The translations under genes were made by a program, and so were the position numbers. A DNA stretch of 64,000 bases. Origin: Chrysaora quinquecirrha. Lineage: Eukaryota > Cnidaria > Scyphozoa > Semaeostomeae > Pelagiidae. Below the pieces are notes generated by a model, which was not told where the DNA came from, did no database searches, and saw only the letters and a list, made by a program, of their open reading frames with translations. Of the stretch, positions 43,431-55,667 are shown one piece after another. Location of the stretch: positions 1,335,318-1,399,317 of the forward strand of contig JACTAT010000012.1 of the NCBI GenBank assembly GCA_014526335.1, written 5' to 3'. Every line of letters starts with the position of its first letter. Position 1 is the first letter of the stretch.

Positions 43431-44539
43431 GATTCTTGAACAGAACTAAACTGTATTTTGTTGTATGTTTCATATATTAGTGTTGCTTATTGATGCAGGT
43501 GGTCGCAAGGTCTTTAATCTTTTTCAAAAGAAACAAATATTAAATCAGCTTGTGGTGGAATTAAGTTCGGTCATGTTGCATTTGAGTTCACTAGTTTCTT
43601 TATATATGATCAACATAGCTCATTCTGTAAAAGACTGAACAGCGAATCAAGGAACAGCAAATCTAGGGACTTGAAAGAGCAAGAATATATAACAGCAGGT
43701 GAAATTAGAATTTGATCACAGTTAAAGTTGTCTAGGACGTTTGGTTGGTTCCTAGGCTCCACTTCATTCCATTTAGTTCCACTTTATATATTTCTGCAAT
43801 TGCTGCGCTTTGTGTGCACGGTTGTGTATTTCGTAAGTCATATTTGCTATTGTCTTGGCTGTCTCACAGGGTGGATGAACTTTGAAAATCGTTTTCATAA
43901 GCTGATATCCTGTCCATATCCTCCCCCTCATTAACGATAACATTACACTTGTAGTTACATAAAACGAAGCCAAGTGTTCTTATATAAACGTGTAGACAGA
44001 AAGACACTGACCGCTCACCCATTCTAACCTTGTCCTCTTCGCCGCCTGTCTATCCATTACCTCACTATTTTTACACTTATAACTATTATAATAATTAAGG
44101 ATGTTAATTTTTTACTCCTTAACATAACAATATTTTATAATTATCAATTTTATTATCATTTCACCATTATGATTATTATCTTTATTTATATCCTCATTAC
44201 CACAACATGCACATCTTCATCCCACACTTTGCCACTGCAAAGCATCAAACATACCACCAATCAGATGTCTCTTATATGAAAAATAGCTATACAATTATCT
44301 GTCTATGTGTGAATGTATTGCGCTTACTTCTGTGTGTATTGCCGAATTATCAATGGAGGATCAGCAGAAAATATAAGAATAATAATCTCTTACGGATCTC
44401 TACGGATCCTCTCTGAGAGCACTTGAAAGCCGCTCCATGAAGGCCTTACTTCAGTTGGATGCTCACTGCATGCGTATTTCTTATCTTTACAAACCGTATG
44501 ACTATTTTTTATTTCTTATATTTACCCTGATTGAATTTT

Positions 44540-44760
44540 TGACCGTTTGAGACATTACGTCATTATGATGTCACAATGACGTCAGAAAATTCATAAGAAA
44601 GACGTAAAAACAAAAAAAATTGCTATAAAAGTTCAAAGCAATGCTTTTAAACGATTGAAAACCTTACAGAAGTCGAAAATAAAAGCATTTTGTAAATGAA
44701 CGTGAAGATCGAATCTGCCTTACGTCATCATGACGTCATGCCAATTAGAGCGAGATTTCA
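44540..44760. promoter_or_regulatory. CRE-like palindrome cluster between the PL14 copies
   Basis: Full TGACGTCA sites occur at 44577-44584 and 44731-44738, with further half-sites (TTACGTCAT, ATGATGTCAC) around each. The two clusters are roughly inverted relative to each other, so they may be ends of a MITE rather than a control region. Confidence 0.4.
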
Positions 44761-44863
44761 AATTGCAAGCATCAAAATTCGTAATCTCCATAAAATTTTC
44801 TATCAATCCATACCAATTTCACAAAATTAACAGAAAAAGTTCACGGGAGCTCATTTTGTGACA

Positions 44864-46636
44864 TTAGGACAATGAGTATAAATGATATGAAGGTTGGTAG
44901 ATATGAAAATTATCAAAATAAGCATAACTGTCTTTTAATGGTGCCCAATCTTGAGTGCTTCCACCAAAGAAGGTTGTAAAATAGAACAAATTGATGTCAG
45001 CACCATTTGTGTTTCCTCTCCATCGCATCCTCAGATTTTCGTAAAGTTTGTTGTCATTGACCCATATCTTCACCGATCCATCATACTTGTTTGCAGTGTT
45101 AATTTTTATCTCCTTTTTCAACTTCAACCATTTTCCTGGTGTAATAACATAATTCAAATCGTAAAGTGTTCCACAGTATCTATCACGATCCTGATCATAA
45201 ATGTAGAGATACAGATTGTTTCCCGATTTCCAAAAAAAGCGTGAGCTCCATCCGTCAGCTGTAATGTTTTTGCATCCAGTTGTGCATGTCCCACCGCATA
45301 TTCCTGGCAATTTACCTTAGCAAAAGCAGAAAAACTAATTTTTTAAATAAGAAACCGTCCATAAGAAACCTGTTAAGACTTTTTCTAAAAATCAGCAAAC
45401 ATTTATATATGAACAAAGACGTAAGGAAAAACCCTAAGAAACAATTTCAGCTTTAAATTTCAGAGTTCTGTTTGAGTGTTATTTCACGAAATTTTCGAAA
45501 TCTCAGTTTTAAGTTAAGAAAATCTGCAGGAAACTTTTAGTATGCCAATTGGCACAAAGTTAAGAAACCCTACTAGATAAATAGGAGCATATTCTCTTAA
45601 AGGAAATGAAAATTGGGATAAACAGCGGAAACATTTTCGGGCATATCTAAAAGCTTCTTTCATCTGACACTCAGGGTATAAACGCCAGAAGCATCTAAGG
45701 CAGGATTTAGCTAATCCGAGTTGTGCCTCGAACTGCACATATGAAAAGGGAAGCCGAAATAGGCATTGTGTTTTAAACACCGATCAGCTTGAAGGATTCA
45801 ATAGGAAGTCGAATAGGAAATGAATTGTAGAGTCAAAGTGAGAAAACGAACTCTTTCCTTGTTCGTTCGTTCTTTCGTGCATCACGTTGTTCGTTCTTTA
45901 TATTTATATTCACACGATAGAATATTCCCTATATACATTCGATATCAAAAATCAAAATCTTTAAAACTCAAAATCCAATTCTCATAAGAGCTGTTTCCAA
46001 TCGGAGTAATAACCTGTTTTGTTTACTTAGAACGAATCTTTATGTTTAGAGCTAGTTTCTATTCACCTGCAAAATATGAAGCAAAGATAGCTGCTGTATT
46101 TCTGGGAGAAAACCATACCAAAATTACTAAATAACAATTCTTTGTCTAAAAATAGACCAAACTTTAGTTCTGAAAAGCTCCGAACATTTGTTGTAAGTTC
46201 AAAAATTTGCCTGTCTGCTTTAAGTTGTCACGCGGTTTTGATGGAAATAATGAGAAAAACAGGCTGTTACTATGGAAAAAATTAAAGAAAAATAAACTGA
46301 AGTATTAATACCTCCTTTTTTGAAGTCGAAGTCTTTTCCAAACTTCAAATCAAATTCGAGAACATAAGAATCAGCGTTGACGAGAGAGACTTTGTACCTA
46401 ACTCGGCTTTCGTTGCCAAATTTGTTTTGAAGGTATTTAACTTCAAGTGCCTTTGTCTCTTCACCTCTTAACGAAGTTCTGACAATTTTTGTCAAATCTG
46501 GGTGATCCAGAGAGCCTTCCCACTGGCTACCTATATTCATTTGCTCAAAATTTTCGCTCCATTCGCGGTACTTCTTCGCCTCTGCACTCATTATCAGTAT
46601 AATGGCTATGAACAGCGCGGCAAGCGACTTGGTCAT
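44864..46636 (-). CDS. Secreted polysaccharide lyase family 14-like protein, copy 2
   Basis: Tandem paralogue of 41722-43270 with the same structure: exons 46636-46312 and 45315-44864, phase-1 junction, 258 residues. The signal peptide ends MSAEA. K110, S132, R134, Y146 and Y148 are all kept. Against copy 1 there are 7 substitutions in exon 1 (4 in the signal peptide) and about 10 in exon 2. Copy 2 lacks seven residues (DGGNPGD) just after the Y-x-Y strand and has an eight-residue C-terminal extension (SYHLYSLS). The mature region is well conserved relative to the intron, suggesting purifying selection on both copies. A family A repeat has inserted in its intron. An upstream in-frame ATG exon exists at 46793-46775. 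Confidence 0.85.
45605..45865 (+). repeat. Dispersed repeat family A, copy in PL14 copy 2 intron
   Basis: Runs from GATAAACAGCGGAAACATTT and TTCGGGCATA through ACGCCAGAAGCATCTAAGGC to GTGAGAAAACGAACTCTTTC. Present only in copy 2, so it inserted after the duplication. Confidence 0.65.
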
Positions 46637-46774
46637 CGTTGCTGAAAGAGATAATAGTATAGAAGATAATATTAATAACGGAATATATTAGCTAGATGTC
46701 TACAAAAAGTAATATTGCCTAGAAATATTATTTCGAAGCATCACAACATTATAAATTGTAATCAAAAGGGTTAC

Positions 46775-46793
46775 CGTGTCTTCGGATGAACAT
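46775..46793 (-). CDS. Possible 5' coding exon of PL14-like copy 2
   Basis: ATG at 46793 opens MFIRRH and ends CACG|GTAACC. The acceptor TCTTTCAG at 46642 restores frame to ATMTKS. Conservation of frame and splice sites with copy 1 is the evidence. Confidence 0.4.
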
Positions 46794-47284
46794 GATTCCT
46801 GAACAGAACTAAACTGTATTTCTTATTCAGTGTTTCATTATTCTACTGTTGCTTATTGATGCAGTTGCTCGTAAGGTCTTAACCCTTTTTGAAAAGAAAA
46901 AATATTAACTCAGCTTATGGTGAAATAAACTGTCCATGTTACATTTGAGTTCATTAGTTTCTTTATATGATGAAAATAGTTCTATCTCTGTAGAAGGCTG
47001 AGCAGCGAATCAAGGAACAGGAAATCTAGAGGGATATGTAACAGTAGGTGGTGAAATTAGAATTTGATCACAGTTTAAGTCTTTTGTTGGAAGCGATTGG
47101 TCCCCAGGCTCCAATCCATTCCATTAAGTTCAACTTTACATATTCCCGCAATTGCTGTGCCTGTGCGCACGTTCGTGTTCTCTTCAGCTGATTCCTAACC
47201 ATATCCCCCCTCACTAATAACAACATTAAACTTGTAGTTACACAAAATAAAGGAAAGTGTTCTTATATAAACGTGTAAGACAGA

Positions 47285-47570
47285 AAGATTTCGTTTTCTC
47301 ATTGGACCCTTGAATTAATTATATTGGTCATTCAGCTGTATCCTGCGATCTGATTGGTTTTTAAAACACAAAACCAATCCGGCTTTCTGATTGTTGTTTT
47401 GCGATGCATATCTAGTCAATTAGTTCGGTCTGTCTTCTGATAATCTGAGGAGTGTCACACGAAAAAGGCATTGAATCATGTCCCAATATGTTTCCGCTTT
47501 TTCTCGCAAGTTTAAAAGTTATGTACCACTGAAGACAATAAACTCAAAGGCTATACTATAGCTCTATAAG
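47285..47570 (-). repeat. Dispersed repeat family A, minus-strand copy
   Basis: Read on the minus strand: TGGTACATAACTTTTAAACT, TTGCGAGAAAAAGCGGAAAC, GACAGACCGAAC and ATGAGAAAACGAAATC. It marks the outer boundary of the PL14 duplication. Confidence 0.6.
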
Positions 47571-47599
47571 TAACTGATGAGAAAGGTGCTCTAAAAACC

Positions 47600-49020
47600 A
47601 TTAATGAGTCCGGTCTTTTTCAATCTCCTGTTTGAAAGTTAAGAGAAATTGATAGCAACCTTTAAAAATGGTAAAGAACGATGCCAGGGAGAAGAGATGA
47701 AGAGATAGAACTTTGAATAAAGGAGGATAAAAAAATGCGTGTTTGGACATATGAATCACTAAAATACCAAATGACCAGAGACAACTCTGACCTGCTTTTC
47801 TGGCATGCATTTGATATTGTGATGCCAATTTAGGAACAGGACTTCAGGCTTGAATAACAAGGAACATTACAAATTTTGTAAAACTTGGTGAAGAACTTTG
47901 GTTTAACTTTGGCCTTAACAGCATGCAGTTGTTTAAATAGAGAGGGCATATATTAATACAGTTGTGCAATTTGTTATACTTAAGATTCTGGAAAGTTATG
48001 TCGCAAAACCTTTATCATTCTAAGAAGACAATAACAAGTATAAGACGCTAAAGAAGTATCATGTAAGAAATCAAAGGTTGCTTTTAAAGAAGAAAATCAA
48101 TGTGTGCCATAAATCTTTTATAAATTTTCTTAATCACGTTGAAAATCACAATCGACGACTAAGAGCACCTAAAGACACCTTATATGCAAGGGAAGAATAA
48201 TAATATTAAATGATGAAAATTAATGTATCTATATTAATTCTTTACTTCCCCTCGTTTGTTAATAAAGAGTATTCAAAAAATGTAGACTGTTTAAATGCTG
48301 TTTATCTGCATATTTTCTGTAGAAATTAAATTTCGGTTCGGATTAAAGCCCGACTTTGTGCAAGTAGCTAACTTTGAGCCCCATCCGTGTGGTTTTCAGA
48401 TGCGGTTTTCGCACGATTCGGTCGATTGTGTCGTAGGTGAGCCAGCGCACCTTCTTTTTTCCTTCTCTGCTGTACAGTATCGAGGGTAAATGGGCAAACT
48501 TGCAAAACTTGGGAATCAAAGGCCTGTCTTGATCAACCAGCTTTTAGAATAATTTTTCACTTATGTTTCGATTTTTGTTATACATTTTTTTACCATTCAT
48601 TTGAAATTCATTTAAATCTACACTTCAACTTTGATCTTAGTTTCAGTTGAACTTTGAATTTTAGTTCAAGATTTAAATAGAAGCTTACTATTTAGGTTAA
48701 GGTTAAGGCTGAAAATTAAAAATTAAAATTAATTAATTTATATTAAGGTTAAGGCTGAAAACATTTTTAGATGAAGATAAACATTTAAAGTGTATGATAT
48801 GACACTGGTGTGAAATCTTTTGTTTTTGACGAGAAATTTACACGGTACCGGTACCATACCGGTATAAAAGATGTGAAAGCTCATGTCGATAGCCGCAGCG
48901 GTTCAATTTCATGCCAGCATGTTAGCGACATCGTGCTTACGGTCATACCGGCATATGGTGTGAACACGATTTCGTGTCGCCTTCAGCTCGATTGTTTTAG
49001 GGATAAAAATTACACATTAT
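47600..49020. other. Gene-poor stretch upstream of PL14 copy 2
   Basis: AT-rich sequence with short frames only. TTAAGGTTAAGGCTGAAAA repeats begin near 48690. Around 48840-48960 are GGTACCGGTACC-type palindromes and TACCGGTAT motifs of unknown meaning. No gene supported. Confidence 0.4.
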
Positions 49021-49089
49021 TTTTCTAATGTATTCGTCGTCAATAGAAGTCAATATAGCTGCTTTTAAAGTTTTCACTTGGCTTGCTTT

Positions 49090-49390
49090 AGCTTTATATC
49101 ATCGAAGAGAGATTTTCATCATTGTCGTCGCTTCTCAGCTAAGCCTTTATTGCCGCCACCAGAATTGTCTTTTCCAGAACATAGAATAACTCCTGGATAT
49201 GCATTTCAATGTGTAGGAGTGGATTTCGCGGGTCCTCGTTGTTGTAAAATGGGTAAACGAGTACCAAAGGTATACACAACGCTCAATTTTCAGCAAAATG
49301 AGGCTGAAGTTTCTTATGCTGCTCCTTGTCGTGAGATATGTATGAATACTGAATTTAACAGCAAATTCATATACCAACTTATTTCATTTT
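49090..49390 (+). pseudogene. BEL/Pao-like retrotransposon integrase fragment
   Basis: The frame reads HCRRFSAKPLLPPPELSFPE, YAFQCVGVDFAGPRCC and KVYTTLNF. This resembles the C.R.RA.P...LP..R......F..VGVDYAGP..V block between the zinc-binding and catalytic parts of Pao integrases. It decays within about 100 codons and no LTRs were found. Confidence 0.55.
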
Positions 49391-49614
49391 CTAACTGAAT
49401 GGAGTCTAGTTATTTCATCCTCACCTCGACAGTTCCTTAAAGCTCCCTAATTTTTTCGGGAAATAACAGCCTCTTTGTATGTGGTAAACATGAAAATTTT
49501 GACTTCTGGCCTGATTATTTTCTCCCTCGGCACCCTGTAAAAATTAAATTACCTTCACATCACGTTTCTCCTCCCGCCCTTCGGGCTCCGTGGATTTAGA
49601 TATTGATGAAGATG

Positions 49615-51700
49615 AGGACATTAAATTTAAGTTTGATATAAGGTTAAGTTTAAGATTATGATTAATTTACAGTATAAGTTTGAGATTAAGATTAAGATTC
49701 AAATTAAAATTGAAATTGAGCTTGAGCAAAAGGGTTTTGAGATCAAGTTTAAGCTTTGGATAAAGATTAAGTTTTAGTTTATATTTAATTAAGGTTAACA
49801 TGATTAATTTTAAGACAAATTTTAAGATAAAGAACATAAAAATATAGATAAAGACTAGCCCGCCCTTGCTAGTCTTTGACCACCGCCTTGTATGGACTTC
49901 CGTCTCAAATTGCCCCGCGTTCAAATAGTTGCAAAGCAACATAGTTATTTCAATTCAGTCACTGTTTTTCGTTCTTTTTCAATCTTTGCCCAACAGTCCA
50001 TTGCTTTGCTCATAGGCTTAGTTTTTAAAGTTCTCAGGCCTCTGTCATTTCCTGTCAAAGATCATATTCCCTTTTCGTCGTACTGACAGCGTTCATGCCT
50101 TGAAGTCCCATTCCAATGTGCTGTTTTCTAGTCTTGCTGCTGCTTGAGTTCCTGAATTCTGTTCAACTGTCCTGTTTCTCGATCTTGTTATTGTTTATAC
50201 CCCTCAGTACTGTTCCGCGGTCTTGTTCCTAAGCCTTAATTGTTTTCCTTTTCCTGTTCTTTAGTTTATGCTGTTGCTCGTACTATGTACTATTTCAAAA
50301 TCCTGTTTTTAAATCCTGTCTATTCTCCTCAAAACTGTTCTACGGTCTTGTTCCTTCGTCCCGTCGGGAAGGTTAGAACACGAGGTCAGCAACCTTTGTC
50401 TAAAGTTAAGACAAGGGATTTCAATGATTTTTGGCCATAAGAGGGATATTTCTCACCCACCCAAAAAAAATTAGAACACACACTTTAAGCGATGACAAAA
50501 CTCCCCTTTGGATGGGAAAGAAGGATGCATGAAACGCGCTGCATGAAAAGGTTCGGGCCAAGTTGTTGCCATAACTACTACAGAATTAGTGTTTTAGACT
50601 GGCCCTTGCGCTTCTCTGACAACCGCCTTTAATGGATCACTCTCTCGAAAAGATTCGGCGCATAAGGAGCTTTACCTCTTAGGGTTTGTGAATTTAAGAA
50701 GCTATACGTAAACGTAAACTTAATCTGCATCTTTATCTTGTTCTCAATCTTAATCGTTATCTTAATTTTGATCTTTATCTTTATCGAAATCTTAGTCTTA
50801 AACTTAACCTAAATTTTAAGCCTATTCAATGGGTTTGAATTTGAATGCTTGTTGGGCAAGGCAACGACTTGTCATCCTGCACAGTAGAAGCAGTGTATTG
50901 TTCAATACCAAGAGACATTAGTTAAGTTATAGAGTGGCCAGGCCCTTAGCATTCGCCACTTATATATCACTAGATTTACTTTAATGTTAATGTAGCATGA
51001 AACTTTAATCTCCATAATTATCTTTAACAGAAATTTCAAGTTACTCTTAATCTTAACCATAATTTTAGTTTAAGTATTATTCTGAGAATTAAACTTTAAA
51101 TTTATCCTCATGTTAGTCTTCATCTTCATCTTAATGTAAATCGTAATGTTAATCTTACTCTAAATCTTTAACTTCAACTTAATCTTAATCTAAATCCTAA
51201 CTTGGACATCATCTTAATCTTAGTCCTAGTTTAAGTCTTAGTGTGCTTGAAATTTAAGTTTAGCTTAAGTTAAGCTTGAACTTTGAGTTTATCTCGATGC
51301 TTAACCTTATCATAATCATAATCTTAATATAAACCTTAAACTGAAACTTGAAAATGATCTTAAACTTAAAATTGATCTTAAGGTTAATCACAAACTCTGA
51401 CTTTTAATTTTGGTTTCCTATATTACCTGTTCTTAATATCTGTTTTACCGTAATCAAAGATCGAAATGAAACTTAGAATTAATCATAATCGGTCACTGAA
51501 TCTTTACTTATAATTGTAATCTTAATCTTTATCTTAATCATCATCTTTATCTCAATCTTCATCTCAATCTTAAGCTTAATCTTAACCTCAGGCTTTAATT
51601 AATTTTAGCTTTGAGACTAAGTTTAAGATTACGATTAAGAATAACTTTAAGATTAAGACTTGACTGCAGCTGAATTTTAAGGTTCAAATTAACATTAAGA
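49615..51700. repeat. Long degenerate hexanucleotide tract, (TTAAGA)n / (CTTAAT)n
   Basis: Stretches at about 49615-49830 (purine-rich AGATTAAG/AAGTTTAAG) and 50690-51700 (mostly TCTTAATCTTAATC units) are built from variants of a six-base unit. A smaller block sits at 48640-48770. Between them lie unique sequences with CTTGTTCCT-type repeats. No coding content. Confidence 0.8.
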
Positions 51701-52154
51701 TTTATCACCTATCTGCAAACTGCGGGGTAGGCGTCCATCACCCAAGCTTTTTCCAGTATCAGCTTACTGCTTAACGATTCACCGTAAAGCGACTTAAATT
51801 ACTCACAATGCCATCCAAGTAAATCAATGTTCATAAAACATTAAATGTTAGCCAATTCGCATTAAGTCCGCGTAAATTTCATTCTCACTATTCGCTGTAA
51901 GGCTTTAGCCAATTTCGTGAAATTATGGCTTAAGTCCAATCATTCTTGATGTGATCTAAACAAAGTTTATCCATTTAATTTTGAATTCTTATTTTAAATC
52001 ATGGCATTAGCTAATTTTTGCTAATTGTCAGGGCGAAAGAGAATGTTGGGGACTGGTATATCTGTGGTTGGGGATTTTCTTCAAACTCATGCAACAATCA
52101 TCTCCGTAACGGAGAGGTTCTTCTACAGGGTATCCTTAGTCTTTTATAATATTT

Positions 52155-52487
52155 TTAAATTCTATCAATTAATGGGATTTCTGTTTGGATTTTGACTATC
52201 TGAGCAGATCTTAACAATGATTTTTCTTCGTCGTCATGAATAGCTGTTTTTTGAAAAACTGTTCTCTCCTTCTGCCATATTCCGTCTTTATCTCTGAAAA
52301 TGCCGGTAGAAACTAATTTCTTCCAAATTCCATTTTGACAGATAAGTTTGAATGGCATGTCATCTTCGCTGATACGAACCATTTCCTCCATTTCTCGATT
52401 CGTACACTTCAGATTAGACTTTCTACATTTTTGTCCCACTTTAAATAGGCCTTTCTGACGAATAGTAGTGATAATGGAAATTTCCAA
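52155..52487 (-). CDS. Hypothetical 110-aa ORF
   Basis: ATG-initiated frame, rich in Lys/Glu/Ile (..KCTNREMEEMVRISEDDMPF.., ..GIFRDKDGIWQKERTVFQ..), ending in TAG. One of the longest open frames in the intergenic region, but no family recognised and no splice or promoter evidence. It could be a transposon relic or chance. Confidence 0.2.
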   Translation of the reverse strand: MEISIITTIRQKGLFKVGQKCRKSNLKCTNREMEEMVRISEDDMPFKLICQNGIWKKLVSTGIFRDKDGIWQKERTVFQKTAIHDDEEKSLLRSAQIVKIQTEIPLIDRI

Positions 52488-52823
52488 AAAATCTTAGGTG
52501 GAGTGTTTCCGATATCAAGTTCGTATAAAGCATTCAAAATTAAGTCAAGCTGCGAAGTTGTACTGTCTAAGCGCTTCTATTATTGATGTTTTGAGCGTTC
52601 AACGTTTGCGATTTTATAAAAGCTCAGACTAGTCGGGGTGAAAAATAAATCCTATTTTTGCAGCCAAAGTCCTCATAAGAATTGGGAACGTTAAGACCCA
52701 TAAAATCAATATTACAAGCTCCATGAGAGCAAAAACATTTGTACCTAGACTATGTGTTGGATGCTTTATGTGATTCTAACATCGGCAACTAAATATCTTG
52801 AAGTTTTTGGAAAATTTCAATCA

Positions 52824-53068
52824 TGGCGGACTTTCGTCGCAAAGAGCAGTGGAACAACAACCTATCGGCGCGGTCAATCTATTTACCGACCAATGCGTCA
52901 GCCTATATTTCTTATCATTCAGCGTATCATGCAGACATCCATAACATACTGAGATATGACATCACTTTCTTCGCAACAAAGGTTGAACACAATGACATTC
53001 AGCTCATTTGTCTCCAACCGAAATATTTGCTGATGCTGATATCATTATTACGTCTTAACCGATACTGA
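52824..53068 (+). CDS. Hypothetical 81-aa ORF
   Basis: ATG in a good context (atcATGGCGG) followed by MADFRRKEQWNNNLSARSIY and a hydrophobic C-terminus (LLMLISLLRLN). Not recognised. It lies between the hexanucleotide tract and a MITE. May be an exon or a relic. Confidence 0.2.
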
Positions 53069-53079
53069 AAACTTCGAGT

Positions 53080-54110
53080 CGGGGTATTAATGAAAAATCT
53101 TAAATCAAGAATTGTCAATAGTGCTGAGATCTCGGCAGACACTAATGTTGATTATACTAAATCACGGTTTTTTATTCTTACTTTCTTAAATCATATCACG
53201 ATTTATTCTGTCATGATTTCTGAATAATTTTGACACTCCTCGCATTATTAATACGATGCAAAAACAGTTGGCTATCCACTCCACTGCACCTGCTCAATCA
53301 CGGAAAGATTGCTAGCGAAACGCAAAATTCATACGCAAATAAATACCATTATAAAACAGTGTCAAATATGACATACAAACAAATTCTAAAGCTTTTGGTA
53401 TCTATTACTGATTTGATATCGTAACGTTTGAAAATTACACAAATACAAAAATTATAAGCAAAAACAACAAATTGTTGACTAATTTCATTCAGTAGATGCT
53501 TAAAGACAGATAAGACCCAGTTCCAATAGCTCATTTAGGCCTAAAGTATAAATTGATGGAATTTATTTGAGATTTTCATTGTATTATCAATTACTTTCAC
53601 GTTATAGTATTGTAATGATTTAGCTTTTAATTTTGTATCTGTAAAATTTCGTGTTATCTGAGTCTAGTTATGTGCCTGTAGTAAGCATGTTAATGTTAGT
53701 AACTTCCTTTTGGGGAAATGCGTTGTCTTTGTCGTCCACGTTTTGTGTCACGTGTTGCAGTGTTCAAAGTCTGAGCGTGTTTTTTCAACTCTTCACGCTA
53801 CCAAAGATCCTAATAAATTACAATACATTGGGCTGTTTATTTACTTAGTTTCAATTACAAAATTAATTTCGAAAGCTTCACTTTTTCACGAAAACCGGTA
53901 CTGGAAACGGGACTTAACTAACGATGAATAACATACTAGACTTCGAAAGGGAAACTGATTGAAAACGTATAAAAATCTCGAGACATAAAGGTGTTACAAA
54001 ATAATAAATAACATTATTAAATAATATCTGCTTACTAATATAATCGGATTATAATAATTCATAAAATCACAACAAGTAATTCTAATTCCAAGAAAACGGA
54101 ATGACTGCAA
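53080..54110. other. Intergenic, no gene seen
   Basis: AT-rich sequence with only short open frames on both strands and no recognisable repeat boundary or RNA gene. Confidence 0.4.
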
Positions 54111-54113
54111 GTA

Positions 54114-54514
54114 CACGCTTTTTTTATAAGGAACCACTTTATAAGGAACCTACATGTAGAAGGCCCGAAAATATAAAGAACTTATACTACTAAAGAGAAA
54201 ATCATTAAGGAACTTTTGAATGTTGAATACTTTTATCACTGCTAATAATCAAGAATTAGAAAGCCGGTTCCATTCATTTGCAGTCGAAAATCACATAAAT
54301 TGCACGTTAAGCATGTATCCAATATTTCTTTGAGTAGTCTCGAGCTTTGCTCACATGTAAATGTCTCTCTTTTATTGTTAAGACCACTGTATGTGCACTT
54401 AAAATTAAGGAACTATTAAGGAACTTTTGGAACTACAATTGCCTCAAAAGAGGCCCAAAAATAAGGAACTTTAAGAGCTAGGCCTTGAGGTAGGTTCCTT
54501 ATAAAAAAAGCGTG
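54114..54514. mobile_element. MITE with CACGCTTTTTTTATAAGGAA ends
   Basis: Perfect inverted ends CACGCTTTTTTTATAAGGAA followed by CC, with TA on both sides (54112-54113, 54515-54516). AAGGAAC(T/C) motifs recur inside. 401 bp, non-coding. Best-preserved member of the TTTTATAAG-end family, alongside 61870, 15694 and 11549. Confidence 0.85.
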
Positions 54515-54519
54515 TATTC

Positions 54520-55660
54520 CAACAAAAAGGGGACACCGAGACATAGCACTAAAAAAAGACTCATTTTATCCATGCTGGTTAAGATATTCTGCTGGACGTT
54601 TTTAAATTGCCAAAACTTTAGGGAGGGGGTGTTTGTGTCTAAGACAACATTGTATTTTTAAGGGTGAGAGTTGTCGAAAAGCTAAAGAGCCACAACAAAT
54701 AGCCATTTTGATGTCTTTAAATTCTTAAAATAGAACATGACTCACGAAATAAGCTTTTTCCACACCGAAAATCACGAGGGAAACTGCATTCTCCCATAAC
54801 TCAGATAAAGATTTCTTAGGATATTGATTCTAAAAAATCTAATTCAATTCAACCAAAAACAGTTATGGAATTGGAAAATGCAACGAAACGCAAGTCTCAG
54901 CGGCACAAAGTTTAATTCTGAAATGGGATTAAAAATTGCAGTGGGTACTGTTGCTTCCCGCCTGCAATTTGTACGTTAATGATCAACATAATACTAATTA
55001 CAAATTCAACTAATTGACATCTGTCTGTTTGACCATAGCAAAGTTATCTGATTACGTACAAGGAATTAATTTTAAAACATTTCTCAAAGAAACCATTTGC
55101 ATTGGCAGTCTACTTCATTTCAACAATCTTTTCGCAATATTAACCTGGTCAAAAAATAGGTGTCTTTTAGCAGAGGTGCAAGTTGTCATAGTTGACATAT
55201 TAGATTCATGTTCGTCTATTAATAAAATCTGTAGAATTGACCGTGCTATGATTATCATAGCGTTGGTAACTCACTCCCTGAGAAACGTGCTACGTACCTG
55301 ATGCACTGCAGTGTGCTTTTTAGGCGCATATCAACTAGGCGAAAATTCTCCGCACGAACAAAAACGTTTCGTTGACCGAGTTCACAGTATTTCATGTTCG
55401 CTTCAAATTTGCGTCGCAGCGAAAGACAAAAGTAGAAGCGAATTCCTCTTTCCGTAACAAAAGCTCTTTTGCAGAGGTGTTTTTCACGTGCATACTACGC
55501 TTTATCGGGAATGCTTTATATTTGCGTGTTAATACTTAGTTTAGTATTTGTCTGGGTTTGAATCGAATTAATATATCTTACAGTTTAAAACTTGCAGTTT
55601 AGTCTTTAAGATCAAAAAGTAAATGACATCTTTATAAGGGCTACAAGTGTTATACCAGCC
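54520..55660. other. 3' flank of the X11 gene, no gene seen
   Basis: Includes a 95-codon open frame (55014-55301, +) without recognisable features. Nothing else supported. Confidence 0.4.
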
Positions 55661-55667
55661 TACCAAA

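Larger units (their letters stand above)
41730..47290. repeat. Segmental tandem duplication containing both PL14-like genes
   Basis: About 41730-44000 and 44890-47290 are colinear: both exons, the intron, the 5' exon, upstream blocks such as TATTGATGCAG and TTCATTAGTTTCTTTATAT, and the distal CTTATATAAACGTGTA. The middle (44000-44860) is not shared, and 45605-45865 is an insertion specific to copy 2. Confidence 0.75.

Noticed and set aside
50690..51700. Telomere-like repeat array
   Set aside because: The unit is a variable TTAAGA/CTTAAT, not a clean TTAGGG-type telomere repeat, and it is internal and eroded.
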